A DNA stretch of 29,372 bases, from contig JALTUB010000359.1 in the NCBI GenBank assembly GCA_027047745.1, positions 1-29,372 on the forward strand, given 5' to 3'. Of this stretch, positions 18,214 to 25,558 are shown piece by piece. The position numbers and the translations under genes were made by a program. This stretch comes from Sulfurimonas sp. Its GTDB lineage: Bacteria; Campylobacterota; Campylobacteria; Campylobacterales; Sulfurimonadaceae. The first letter of the stretch is position 1; the number at the start of each line of letters is the position of its first letter. A model generated the notes under the pieces. It was given only the letters and a program-made list of their open reading frames with translations, was not told where the DNA came from and ran no database searches.

Positions 18214-19086
18214 ATGTCAATTTTAGTAAATAAAGATACAAAAGTAATAGTTCAAGGTTTTACAGGAAAAGAGGGTTCGTTTCATGCTGAGCAGTGTCTT
18301 GCTTATGGAACACAAATTGTTGGTGGTGTTACGCCGAACAAAGGTGGACAAGAACATTTAGGTAAACCAGTTTTTAATACTGTAAGTGAAGCAGTTAAAA
18401 CTACAGGTGCAACAGTGAGTATGATTTTTGTTCCACCTGCATTCGTTGGTGATGCTGTAATGGAAGCTGCTGATGCTGGGATAGAACTTGCTGTAATTAT
18501 TACAGAGGGCGCTCCAGTCAAAGATATGCAAATGGCTAAAGCGTATGCAACTAAACACGATATGAAAACTATTGGACCAAACTGTCCTGGTATTATTACG
18601 GCAGAAGAGTGTAAGATAGGTATTATGCCTGGTATGATTTTCAAAAAAGGTAATGTCGGACTTATATCTAAATCTGGAACTTTAACTTATGAGGGTGCAA
18701 ACCAAGTTGTAAAAGAGGGTTATGGTATTACTACTGCTGTTGGTATTGGTGGAGATCCGATAATCGGTCTTTCATATAAACAAATTTTACCAATGTTTGA
18801 AGCAGATCCAGAGACTGAAGCAATTGTTATGATTGGTGAAATCGGTGGTGACCTTGAGATTCAAGCTGCAAAACTGATTAAAGAACAAATCACTAAACCA
18901 GTTGTTGCATTTATCGCAGGTCAAACTGCACCAAAGGGTAAAACTATGGGTCATGCTGGTGCTATTGTTTCTGGAACTGCTGGAACTGCAGCCGAAAAAA
19001 TGGCAGCTCTTGAAGCAGCAGGTGTAAAAGTCGTTGTTTCACCAGCTGAGATTGGAAAAGCTATAGCTGAAGTCTTATCTAAGTAA
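18214..19086 (+). CDS. sucD: Succinyl-CoA synthetase, alpha subunit
   Basis: Alpha chain of succinyl-CoA synthetase; it binds CoA and carries the phosphohistidine. The 290-residue product has VQGFTGKEGSFHA near residues 14-26, IGPNCPGII near 122-130, GLISKSGTLTYE, and GKTMGHAGAIVSG with the phosphorylated His247. The ribosome site AAGGAG (18197-18202) lies inside the end of sucC, 11 nt before the ATG, so expression is coupled to sucC. A 153-nt gap follows before oorD, the largest within the cassette, so a second promoter for oor is possible. Confidence 0.97.
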   Translation: MSILVNKDTKVIVQGFTGKEGSFHAEQCLAYGTQIVGGVTPNKGGQEHLGKPVFNTVSEAVKTTGATVSMIFVPPAFVGDAVMEAADAGIELAVIITEGAPVKDMQMAKAYATKHDMKTIGPNCPGIITAEECKIGIMPGMIFKKGNVGLISKSGTLTYEGANQVVKEGYGITTAVGIGGDPIIGLSYKQILPMFEADPETEAIVMIGEIGGDLEIQAAKLIKEQITKPVVAFIAGQTAPKGKTMGHAGAIVSGTAGTAAEKMAALEAAGVKVVVSPAEIGKAIAEVLSK

Positions 19087-19108
19087 TAATATCTTGTGTG
19101 AGAGTCGT

Positions 19109-19129
19109 AAATGTAACATTTGTTATGTT
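19109..19129. promoter_or_regulatory. Overlapping palindromes upstream of oorD
   Basis: AAATGT-A-ACATTT at 19109-19121 is a perfect 13-bp inverted repeat. It overlaps AACAT-TTGTT-ATGTT (19115-19129), a second inverted repeat sharing one arm. They lie about 110 nt before the oorD ATG in the only sizeable gap of the carbon cassette. A regulator site is possible; no known consensus is recognised. Confidence 0.3.
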
Positions 19130-19239
19130 TATGGTACGTTAGTAGCACATTTTATTAAAAACTTATAAAAACTTAGATATTATTTATAAACTAATAGTAA
19201 TATACGAATCTAATTTGTATTATAATAATAGGAGAATAA

Positions 19240-19590
19240 ATGGGAACTTTTAAAACTGAAAATCCTGGTAATCAACCTGTATGGGTCAATACAGATAACT
19301 GTAAAGCATGTGATATTTGTGTATCTGTGTGTCCATCTGGTGTACTTGGTATGAAATATGAGAAACATTCGACACTTGGAGCAATGATTTCAATTGATCA
19401 CCCTGAAGCATGTATTGGGTGTAATGAGTGTGAACTTACTTGTCCTGACTTTGCTATTTATGTAGCTGATAGAAAAGAGTTGAAAGCTGCAGGATTAAGT
19501 TTTGCAAAACTTACTGATGAATCAAAATCTCGTCAAGAAGCAATTGTTGCAAACAATTATATGTCACTTAGTGAACAAGGAGTTAAATAA
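19240..19590 (+). CDS. oorD: 2-oxoglutarate:ferredoxin oxidoreductase, delta (ferredoxin-like) subunit
   Basis: Electron-transfer subunit of the OorDABC enzyme. The 116-residue product has two classic 4Fe-4S motifs: Cys21, Cys24, Cys27, Cys31 and Cys58, Cys61, Cys64, Cys68. The eight cysteines should hold two clusters that pass electrons between the thiamine-diphosphate centre in OorB and free ferredoxin. GGAG at 19231-19234 precedes the ATG. Its stop shares one base with the oorA start (TAATG), so the two are translationally coupled. Order oorD-oorA-oorB-oorC is that of Campylobacter. Confidence 0.95.
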   Translation: MGTFKTENPGNQPVWVNTDNCKACDICVSVCPSGVLGMKYEKHSTLGAMISIDHPEACIGCNECELTCPDFAIYVADRKELKAAGLSFAKLTDESKSRQEAIVANNYMSLSEQGVK

Positions 19591-20744
19591 TGGCAAGAGA
19601 AGTAATTTCAACTGGTAATGAATTGGCAGCAATCGCTGCTATTGATGCTGGTGCTAAATTTTTTGGTGGATATCCGATTACTCCATCATCTGAGATTATG
19701 CATGTCTCATCTGATTTATTACCTAAAGTAGGTGGTGCAGCAATTCAGATGGAAGATGAGATAGCTGGTATTTCAGCAGCACTTGGTGCATCAATTACAG
19801 GTGTAAAGTCTTTTACAGCTACATCAGGTCCTGGTATCTCACTCAAAGCTGAGCAAATTGGTCTTGGTTTTATTGCTGAAACTCCTTTGGTTATCTTTAA
19901 TGTAATGCGTGGTGGTCCATCAACTGGTCTTCCAACTCGTGTTTCTCAAGCAGATATAGGTCAAGCACAATATCCAACACATGGTGATTATGCTTCTATT
20001 ACTATCTGTGCAGGTTCTTTAACTGAGTGTTATACACAAAGTGTTAGAGCATTTAATTTAGCTGAAAAATATATGACACCAGTATTCATGCTTTTAGATG
20101 AAACAATTGGTCATATGCATGGAAAAGCTATGCTTCCTGATTTGGAAGAGATTCAAGCTCAAAATGTAACTCGTGAGAGATTTGAAGGTTCTCAAGAAGA
20201 TTATAAACCTTATGATGTTCCTATGAACAAACCAGCTGTTATTAACCCAATGTTTCAAGGTTATAAACATCATGTAACTGGTCTTCACCACGGTGAAACT
20301 GGTTTTCCAACTGAAGATGCTGAGCAATGTGAGTTTAATATTGAAAGACTTGTTGGAAAGATAAACAGTGTTGCAGCTGAAAATGATGGTTTAGATGATC
20401 TTCCAGATTATGAAGAGTACAGAATGGAAGATGCTGAAGTATGTCTTATCGCTTACGGTTCTATTGGGCTTGGTGCTTATGAGGCTGTTGAAAAACTTCG
20501 TGCAGAAGGCATCAAAGCTGGTATGTTTAGACCAATTATATTATGGCCATCTCCAGCTAAAAAGATAGCTGAAATTGGTAAAAGATTTGAAGATAAAATC
20601 TTTGTAACAGAGTTAAATATGGGTCAATATTCAAAAGAGATTGAAAGAATTATCAAAAGAGATGATTTTACTACACTATTAAAAGCAAATGGTCGTCCAA
20701 TCGCACCTGCTGAAATGGTAGCAAAAGTTAAGGAGATGATGTAA
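19590..20744 (+). CDS. oorA: 2-oxoglutarate:ferredoxin oxidoreductase, alpha subunit
   Basis: Large subunit of the enzyme that interconverts 2-oxoglutarate plus CoA with succinyl-CoA plus CO2 using ferredoxin. The 384-residue product has the pyrimidine-binding domain (GGYPITPSSEI at about 28-38, MEDEIAGISAALGAS, FTATSGPGISLKAEQIG) with the invariant Glu of MEDE. MRGGPSTGLPT and HGDY follow. A C-terminal domain contains LIAYGSIGLGAYEAVEKL and ends in a Rossmann-like segment. The motif set fits the 2-oxoglutarate rather than the pyruvate enzyme, though substrate is assigned mainly from the oor gene order. It is linked by one-base TAATG overlaps to oorD before it and oorB after it. Confidence 0.95.
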   Translation: MAREVISTGNELAAIAAIDAGAKFFGGYPITPSSEIMHVSSDLLPKVGGAAIQMEDEIAGISAALGASITGVKSFTATSGPGISLKAEQIGLGFIAETPLVIFNVMRGGPSTGLPTRVSQADIGQAQYPTHGDYASITICAGSLTECYTQSVRAFNLAEKYMTPVFMLLDETIGHMHGKAMLPDLEEIQAQNVTRERFEGSQEDYKPYDVPMNKPAVINPMFQGYKHHVTGLHHGETGFPTEDAEQCEFNIERLVGKINSVAAENDGLDDLPDYEEYRMEDAEVCLIAYGSIGLGAYEAVEKLRAEGIKAGMFRPIILWPSPAKKIAEIGKRFEDKIFVTELNMGQYSKEIERIIKRDDFTTLLKANGRPIAPAEMVAKVKEMM

Positions 20745-21601
20745 TGGCATTTAATTATGATAAATATTTACGCGTAGAAAAAATGCCAACACTATGGTGT
20801 TGGGGTTGTGGTGATGGTGTTATATTAAAAGCTACTATCCGTGCTATGGAAAAGATGGGTTGGGATTTGGACAAAGAAGTTTGTGTTGTTTCAGGAATCG
20901 GATGTTCCGGAAGATTTTCTTCTTATATAGATTGTAACACAGTTCACACTACACATGGCCGTACTGTTGCATATGCTACTGGTATTAAGTTAGCAAATCC
21001 ACAGATTAATGTTGTTGTTGTTGCTGGAGATGGTGATGGTCTTGCTATCGGTGGAAATCATACTATTCATGGTTGCCGTCGTAATATTGACCTAAACTTT
21101 ATTCTTATCAATAACTTTATTTATGGTCTTACAAATTCTCAAACATCTCCAACTACTCCTCGTGGTATGTGGACAGTTTCTCAGAAAAATGGTAACATTG
21201 ACCCAACATTTAACGCTTGTGATTTAGCTATTGGTGCTGGTGCATCTTTTGTTGCTCGTGAGTCTATGCTTGATCCAAAGAAACTTGAAAAAGTTTTACT
21301 AAAAGGTTTTCAACATAAAGGTTTCTCTTTTATGGATATTATGTCAAACTGCCATATTAATCTTGGTCGTAAAAATAAAATGGCTAATGCTATGGAAAAT
21401 CTTGACTGGATTGATAGTATTACAACACCACTTAAAAAATGGGAAGCTCTTCCAGAAGAAGAACAACTTAATATATACCCAACTGGTGTTTTAAAACATG
21501 TTGAGCAAGAAGAGTATTGTGATATGTATGCAGAGATTCAAAAAGCTGCTCAAGGTAAACGTGCAAAAATCACACAAGATGATTTCACGAAAAAAATATA
21601 A
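20744..21601 (+). CDS. oorB: 2-oxoglutarate:ferredoxin oxidoreductase, beta subunit (thiamine diphosphate-binding)
   Basis: Thiamine diphosphate-binding subunit of OorDABC. The 285-residue product has CWGCGDG at about 19-25 (cluster-ligand cysteines Cys19 and Cys22). SGIGCSGRFSSYI and HGRTVAYATGIKLA follow, then the cofactor motif GDGDGLAIGGNH with the downstream Asn in LINNFIYGLTNSQTSPT. This is the family's usual length and all cofactor residues are present. The start overlaps the oorA stop by one base. oorC follows after 11 nt, with AAGGAAG as its ribosome site. Confidence 0.96.
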   Translation: MAFNYDKYLRVEKMPTLWCWGCGDGVILKATIRAMEKMGWDLDKEVCVVSGIGCSGRFSSYIDCNTVHTTHGRTVAYATGIKLANPQINVVVVAGDGDGLAIGGNHTIHGCRRNIDLNFILINNFIYGLTNSQTSPTTPRGMWTVSQKNGNIDPTFNACDLAIGAGASFVARESMLDPKKLEKVLLKGFQHKGFSFMDIMSNCHINLGRKNKMANAMENLDWIDSITTPLKKWEALPEEEQLNIYPTGVLKHVEQEEYCDMYAEIQKAAQGKRAKITQDDFTKKI

Positions 21602-21612
21602 GGAAGCCTAAT

Positions 21613-22164
21613 ATGAGAAATACTTTAAGATTTACTGGTGTAGGTGGGCAGGGTGTTTTGCTTGCTGGTGAAATTATGGCTGCTTGTAAAATCAAAGATG
21701 GTGGTGAAGGTTTAAAAACTGCAACATACACTTCTCAAGTTCGTGGTGGTGCTACAGTTGTTGACATCACTCTCGATGATGGAACTATTCGTTATCCATA
21801 TGCAAATGAGGGTGAGATTGACTTTATGCTTTCTGTTGCAAATGTATCTTATAATCAATTTAAGAGTGGTGTAAAAGAGGGTGGAACAATTGTTGTTGAT
21901 CCAAACCTTGTACATCCAACTGATGAAGATAGAAAAAAATGGGTTATCCATGAGATTCCTATTATTACAATAGCAAAAGAAGAGGTTGGAAATGTTATTA
22001 CTCAGTCTGTTGTTGCTTTAGCGATAACAAATACAATGACAGGCGTTCTTCCTAGACAATCATTGATTGACACTATGCTTTCAAAAGTACCACCAAAAGT
22101 TCATGAAGCAAATAAAAAAGCTTATGATCTTGGTGAAAAATACGCAAAAGAAGCAATGGCTTAA
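21613..22164 (+). CDS. oorC: 2-oxoglutarate:ferredoxin oxidoreductase, gamma subunit
   Basis: Gamma-type subunit of 2-oxoacid:ferredoxin oxidoreductases, which packs against the alpha chain and helps form the CoA site. The 183-residue product begins with the hallmark FTGVGGQGVLLAGEI (residues about 6-20). TATYTSQVRGGATVVDI and a C-terminal MLSKVPPKVHEANKKAYDLG helix follow. It is the last gene of the ten-gene run, and a strong hairpin terminator starts 16 nt after its stop. Confidence 0.95.
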   Translation: MRNTLRFTGVGGQGVLLAGEIMAACKIKDGGEGLKTATYTSQVRGGATVVDITLDDGTIRYPYANEGEIDFMLSVANVSYNQFKSGVKEGGTIVVDPNLVHPTDEDRKKWVIHEIPIITIAKEEVGNVITQSVVALAITNTMTGVLPRQSLIDTMLSKVPPKVHEANKKAYDLGEKYAKEAMA

Positions 22165-22180
22165 TAAGTATCTTCTTTGA

Positions 22181-22213
22181 AGCAATTCTCTATCATGAGA
22201 GTTGCTTTTTTTT
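22181..22213 (+). terminator. Rho-independent terminator of the icd-oorC run
   Basis: AGCAATTCTC (22181-22190), a six-base loop, then GAGAGTTGCT (22197-22206) form a 10-bp stem with one G-T wobble, followed by an eight-base T run (22206-22213). Position and form are those of an intrinsic terminator for the plus-strand operon. Confidence 0.88.
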
Positions 22214-22224
22214 AAACAATATAT

Positions 22225-22581
22225 TTAACATTTATTAGTATATTTCTTCACTTGTCTATCAAGGGGCATAGAGTCTTCAAACTTCTCTACAGCTATTGTA
22301 GCTAAGAATGATGGAGTCACTTGTGTCTTTGTTAATACTTGAGGTGTAAGTGGTGATGTTATAGGTTTAGATCCACAGTTACAAGAACATACATAGGTAA
22401 ATCTCACATTATCTATCACTTGAAATATTGCAGGAACAATATCATATTGCTCTGAATGAATTTCCTTGATTCTTTTTAAGCCACAACCACAAGAGCATAC
22501 TTTTTCTTCATCACTTATATCATGCTTTACTCTTACACGAGGAAGTGATTCAGGATGATTACTTTTATTACCTCTCTTTTT
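22225..22581 (-). pseudogene. IS66-family transposase (TnpC) remnant
   Basis: On the minus strand the frame is open for about 118 codons between a TGA at 22582-22584 and a TAA at 22225-22227. It reads ESLPRVRVKHDISDEEKVCS, then CGCGLKRI, a stretch ending in FTYVCSCNCGSKPI, and then TPSFLATIAVEKFEDSMPLDRQ. This is the zinc-binding region of IS66 transposases, which runs LPRV-x-x-x-HD, CxCG, a Y-x-C-x-C strand, then a TPS-LA-x-I-x-x-x-KF-x-D-x-PLYRQ helix. Both the N-terminal coiled coil and the entire DDE catalytic domain are missing, so it is a decayed fragment. The GTG at 22417-22419 is just an internal valine. An ATG at 22583-22585 lies in another frame and may mark a frameshift or deletion. 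Confidence 0.8.
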
Positions 22582-22671
22582 TCATGTATAATTATAGCTA
22601 AATAGTCCTAAGTATAGGTTTTAAATTGCTTTAATATTAATTCTGTTTACTTTGCTAGATGGGGTTTACTT

Positions 22672-22680
22672 GGTGCTTAC
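22672..22680 (-). mobile_element. Possible IS66-type left terminal sequence
   Basis: The minus strand reads GTAAGCACC here, close to the GTAAGC start shared by IS66-family terminal inverted repeats as I recall them. It is in the correct orientation and upstream of the transposase remnant. No matching right end is visible before the oorC terminator. Tentative. Confidence 0.35.
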
Positions 22681-22811
22681 GCAAATAGCATGTAAACATT
22701 TATATTTTGAAATATTTTTTTGATAGAATGTTTCATGTAAATCCTAAAATGGTATACTTACGACACTATTTTATAGCTAGAAATATTAATAAGAACTTAA
22801 AAGAAGATGAA

Positions 22812-23630
22812 TTGAACTTAGAAGATTATTTTATATCACAATTTAAGAACAGATATATAGGTGATGATGGAGCATTTATAGATGGTTTTGTTTACTCTAA
22901 AGATGCTTTTTTCCAAAATATTCACTTTAAAACAGAGTGGATGAACTATTATCAAATAGCACAAAAAGCAATGCTTATCAATATATCTGATGCTATTGCT
23001 ATGAATGCAAAACCAAAATATGCTCTTTTAAGTGTTGCAATGCCAAAAAATATGACTAAGAAAAACATGCAAGAGTTAGCAGCTGGTTTTAAAGATACTG
23101 CACAAAAATACAATATAAAAATAATTGGTGGCGACACCATAAGTAATACTAAGTTAGATATAACTATCACCATAATTTCAAAAACAACTAAACCACTACT
23201 TAGAAAAGGGATAAATAGCAGAGACTTATTGGCTTATACTGGTCATTTGGGTAGTTCACTTAAAGACCTTAAAAAGCTTCTTGGTTTAGGTAAACTACAT
23301 AAAAAATCAAAGTTTGTAAATATAAATTTAAGAGAGAAGTTTGTAAACAAAACTTTCAGACATTTAAAAGCAGGTATGGATATTTCAGATGGATTGTTTA
23401 GCGATTTGGGTAAAATGTCATCTATAAACAAGATTGGTTTTAGATTTTATAAAAAAATACCAAAATCTGTTGGATGCAGTGGTGAAGAGTATGAGATGTT
23501 AGTTGCTTTTTCTCCAAAAGACAAGAAAGCTATGTTTCGTAGAGCAAAACAAAGCCGAACAAGGCTAACTGTTTTTGCATCTGCATCAAGAAAAAAATAT
23601 ATAAATAGATGTAAAGCACATCATTTTTAA
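22812..23630 (+). CDS. thiL: ThiL, thiamine-monophosphate kinase
   Basis: Phosphorylates thiamine monophosphate to the active diphosphate, the cofactor needed by OorB upstream. From the TTG at 22812 the product has 272 residues. IGDDGAFIDGFVYSKDAFFQ is followed by KAMLINISDAIAMNAKPKYA (the metal-binding Asp-rich and NxSD-like segments), then IIGGDTIS, GMDISDGLFSDL and GEEYEMLVAF, matching the PurM/ThiL fold in order. The frame extends upstream to a TTG at 22707 with in-frame ATGs at 22728 and 22749. The extra N-terminal residues have no resemblance to ThiL, whose homology begins at NLEDYFISQF, so I choose the TTG at 22812 with AAAGAAG before it. The true start is uncertain. The pair thiL-truD also occurs in Campylobacter. 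Confidence 0.85.
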   Translation: MNLEDYFISQFKNRYIGDDGAFIDGFVYSKDAFFQNIHFKTEWMNYYQIAQKAMLINISDAIAMNAKPKYALLSVAMPKNMTKKNMQELAAGFKDTAQKYNIKIIGGDTISNTKLDITITIISKTTKPLLRKGINSRDLLAYTGHLGSSLKDLKKLLGLGKLHKKSKFVNINLREKFVNKTFRHLKAGMDISDGLFSDLGKMSSINKIGFRFYKKIPKSVGCSGEEYEMLVAFSPKDKKAMFRRAKQSRTRLTVFASASRKKYINRCKAHHF

Positions 23631-23644
23631 GGGATATAATAGAT

Positions 23645-24718
23645 ATGGATAGATTTTACTCACTCGCACACTCAAGTATAGAATTTCATTATAAACAATC
23701 ACCTCGTGATTTTGTTGTTGAAGAGATACCTCTTTATGAATTTTCAGGGGAGGGCGAACATCTTATTTTATTGGTAAGAAAGAAAAACCTCTCTACAAAT
23801 GAGATGATAGGTCAGTTTGCAAGATATTTAGGTATAAAAAATAGAGATATTGGTTACGCAGGTTTAAAAGATAAACATGCTATGACTAAGCAATATATTT
23901 CTATTCACAAACAGCATGAAGAAGCTTTAGAAAATTTTAACTTTGATGGAATCAAGATAATCTCAAAAACTTATCATAATAATAAACTAAGAATAGGTCA
24001 CTTAAAAGGTAATCGTTTTTATATCAAGCTAAAAAAAGTAAATCCAACTTCAGCAATAAAGATAGATGAAGCTCTAAAAAAAATATCTTTAGCAGGTATG
24101 CCAAACTTTTTTGGGTATCAAAGATTTGGCAATGATGGGAATAACCATATATTAGGAGAAAAACTTGCTAAAGGTGAAGCAAGAGAAAGAAATCCAAGAG
24201 TAAAAAAGTTACTTATAAATGCTTACCAGAGTCATCTTTTTAATTTGTGGTTAAGCAGACGACTTGAGATTAACTCTCTTGTTAGTAGTTTTGAAGCTAA
24301 AGAGATAGAAACACTTTTAAATATGCCAAATGATGAAGTAAAAAAAATGAAAGCACAAAAACATCCATTTAAGCTCATGAGTGGAGATGTTATGGAACAC
24401 TACCCAAATGGAAAACTTTTTGATTTTGAAGAAGATGAGAATGATTTTGAGCGTTTTAATGCAAGAGAGATAAGTGTTACAGGTTTGCTTTGTGGTAAAA
24501 AGGTAAAAGTTGCTTCTGGTCTTGCTGGTGAGATTGAAAAAGATTTTGATGACACTATAAACGCAGATGGAGCAAGAAGATTTGCTTGGGTCTATCCAAC
24601 AGATATAGAAGGTAGATTTAACCAAGTTGAAGCACAATATGAGATAAACTTTACTCTGCCTAAAGGGTCGTATGCAACAGTGCTTATAGAAGAAATTGCA
24701 AAAAGAAAGATAAACTAA
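23645..24718 (+). CDS. truD: TruD, tRNA pseudouridine(13) synthase
   Basis: Converts uridine 13 of certain tRNAs (tRNA-Glu in E. coli) to pseudouridine. The 357-residue product, near the family's usual 350, has SPRDFVVEEIPLY at 19-31 and the catalytic motif GYAGLKDKHAMTKQ with Asp76. GNRFYIKLK follows near residue 120, then NFFGYQRFGNDGNNH and the C-terminal RRFAWVYPTDIE segment. These are the defining TruD motifs. GGGAT precedes the ATG, 14 nt after the thiL stop. The stop codon region carries the TAAGGA ribosome site of psd, so thiL-truD-psd look like one transcript. Confidence 0.95.
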   Translation: MDRFYSLAHSSIEFHYKQSPRDFVVEEIPLYEFSGEGEHLILLVRKKNLSTNEMIGQFARYLGIKNRDIGYAGLKDKHAMTKQYISIHKQHEEALENFNFDGIKIISKTYHNNKLRIGHLKGNRFYIKLKKVNPTSAIKIDEALKKISLAGMPNFFGYQRFGNDGNNHILGEKLAKGEARERNPRVKKLLINAYQSHLFNLWLSRRLEINSLVSSFEAKEIETLLNMPNDEVKKMKAQKHPFKLMSGDVMEHYPNGKLFDFEEDENDFERFNAREISVTGLLCGKKVKVASGLAGEIEKDFDDTINADGARRFAWVYPTDIEGRFNQVEAQYEINFTLPKGSYATVLIEEIAKRKIN

Positions 24719-24728
24719 GGATATAAAA

Positions 24729-25550
24729 TTGGAAAAAAGACATATAACATCACTTATCTCACAAAACTTTGGTAAGTTTGCTTCAAAAGAGTTTCCATCA
24801 TGGTTTCAAAACATAGTAAACCAATCGTATGTATCTTTGATGGGCTTAGATATGAGTGACTTTCATCATCCAAGCGGATATAAATCTTTAAATGCACTTT
24901 TTACAAGAAAGTTAAGAGAGGGTAGAAGTTTCTCTTTGGAAGCTGATGATTTTATCTCTCCGTGTGACTCTTATATATCAGATTGTGGAAATTTAAAAGA
25001 TGACTATGCTCTTCAGATAAAAGGCATGAGATATAAAAGTGATGAGCTTTTGGGTGATAGTTTTAGCCAAGAAGAAAAAAATATAGTTTATGATGGTAGT
25101 TTTATAAACTTTTATCTATCTCCAAAAGATTATCATCGTTACCATATCCCTACAAATCTAAAAGTCATTAAAGCAGTACATATTCCAGGTAAGTTTTATC
25201 CTGTTAATGTACCATCCTTAAAAAAACGACTTAACCTTTTTATAGAAAATGAAAGAGTTGTTATATTGTGCGAAACAACAGAAGGAAAAAGGTTTTACAT
25301 GGTGCTAGTAAGTGCTTTAAATGTAGGTGTCATGAAGGTATCTTTTGAACCTAAAATACAAACGAATGCAGTAGCGACTTCACCTCAAGTTTATGAGTTT
25401 AAAGACCTTTATTTAGATAAAGGTTCTGATTTTGGTTGTTTTGAGATGGGTTCAACCATCGTGATTTTAGCTGAGAAAGATATGCTTGAAGTGGAAGTAA
25501 AAACTGGAGAGAGTGTTAAGTTTGGCGATACTATTGCTAAGATAAAATAG
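24729..25550 (+). CDS. psd: Phosphatidylserine decarboxylase proenzyme
   Basis: Makes phosphatidylethanolamine from phosphatidylserine at the inner membrane. The 273-residue proenzyme contains LNALFTRKLREGR near 49-62, SPCDSYI (about 77-83), NFYLSPKDYHRYHIP near 126-140 with conserved His residues, and the self-cleavage motif FEMGST at 238-243. Cleavage before Ser242 would create the pyruvoyl group and a C-terminal alpha chain of about 32 residues. The start is a TTG at 24729 with AAGGAT 7-8 nt upstream; no ATG is available before conserved sequence. It converges on the acyl-CoA ligase gene with an 8-nt gap and no obvious terminator. Confidence 0.95.
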   Translation: MEKRHITSLISQNFGKFASKEFPSWFQNIVNQSYVSLMGLDMSDFHHPSGYKSLNALFTRKLREGRSFSLEADDFISPCDSYISDCGNLKDDYALQIKGMRYKSDELLGDSFSQEEKNIVYDGSFINFYLSPKDYHRYHIPTNLKVIKAVHIPGKFYPVNVPSLKKRLNLFIENERVVILCETTEGKRFYMVLVSALNVGVMKVSFEPKIQTNAVATSPQVYEFKDLYLDKGSDFGCFEMGSTIVILAEKDMLEVEVKTGESVKFGDTIAKIK

Positions 25551-25558
25551 CGATGAGA

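Larger units (their letters stand above)
22214..22811. other. Gene-poor stretch between oorC and thiL
   Basis: This stretch of about 600 bases holds the IS66 transposase remnant, its possible left end and AT-rich filler. It also has two direct GTTTAC copies (22645-22650, 22664-22669) and an inverted GTAAAC (22692-22697). A weak TATACT (22753-22758) could be a -10 box for thiL. I see no RNA gene and no intact coding region other than the unsupported upstream extension of the thiL frame. Confidence 0.5.

Noticed and set aside
18303..18644. Minus-strand open frames of 66-113 codons opposite sucD and other genes
   Set aside because: They mirror strongly conserved coding sequence on the other strand, have no ribosome sites and no recognisable protein pattern.
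19221..19226. Perfect TATAAT just before oorD
   Set aside because: A transcript from this -10 box would start inside or after the GGAG ribosome site (19231-19234), so it cannot be the functional promoter for oorD.
11472..22164. Claim that the window proves a complete reductive TCA cycle
   Set aside because: All enzymes present are reversible and the same set occurs in organisms running the cycle oxidatively; the diagnostic citrate-cleaving enzyme is not in the window.
22225..22419. Reading the 64-codon minus frame as an intact small zinc protein
   Set aside because: The frame continues upstream in IS66 register with further CxCG cysteines, and the sequence stops where the transposase should continue, so it is a fragment rather than a gene.
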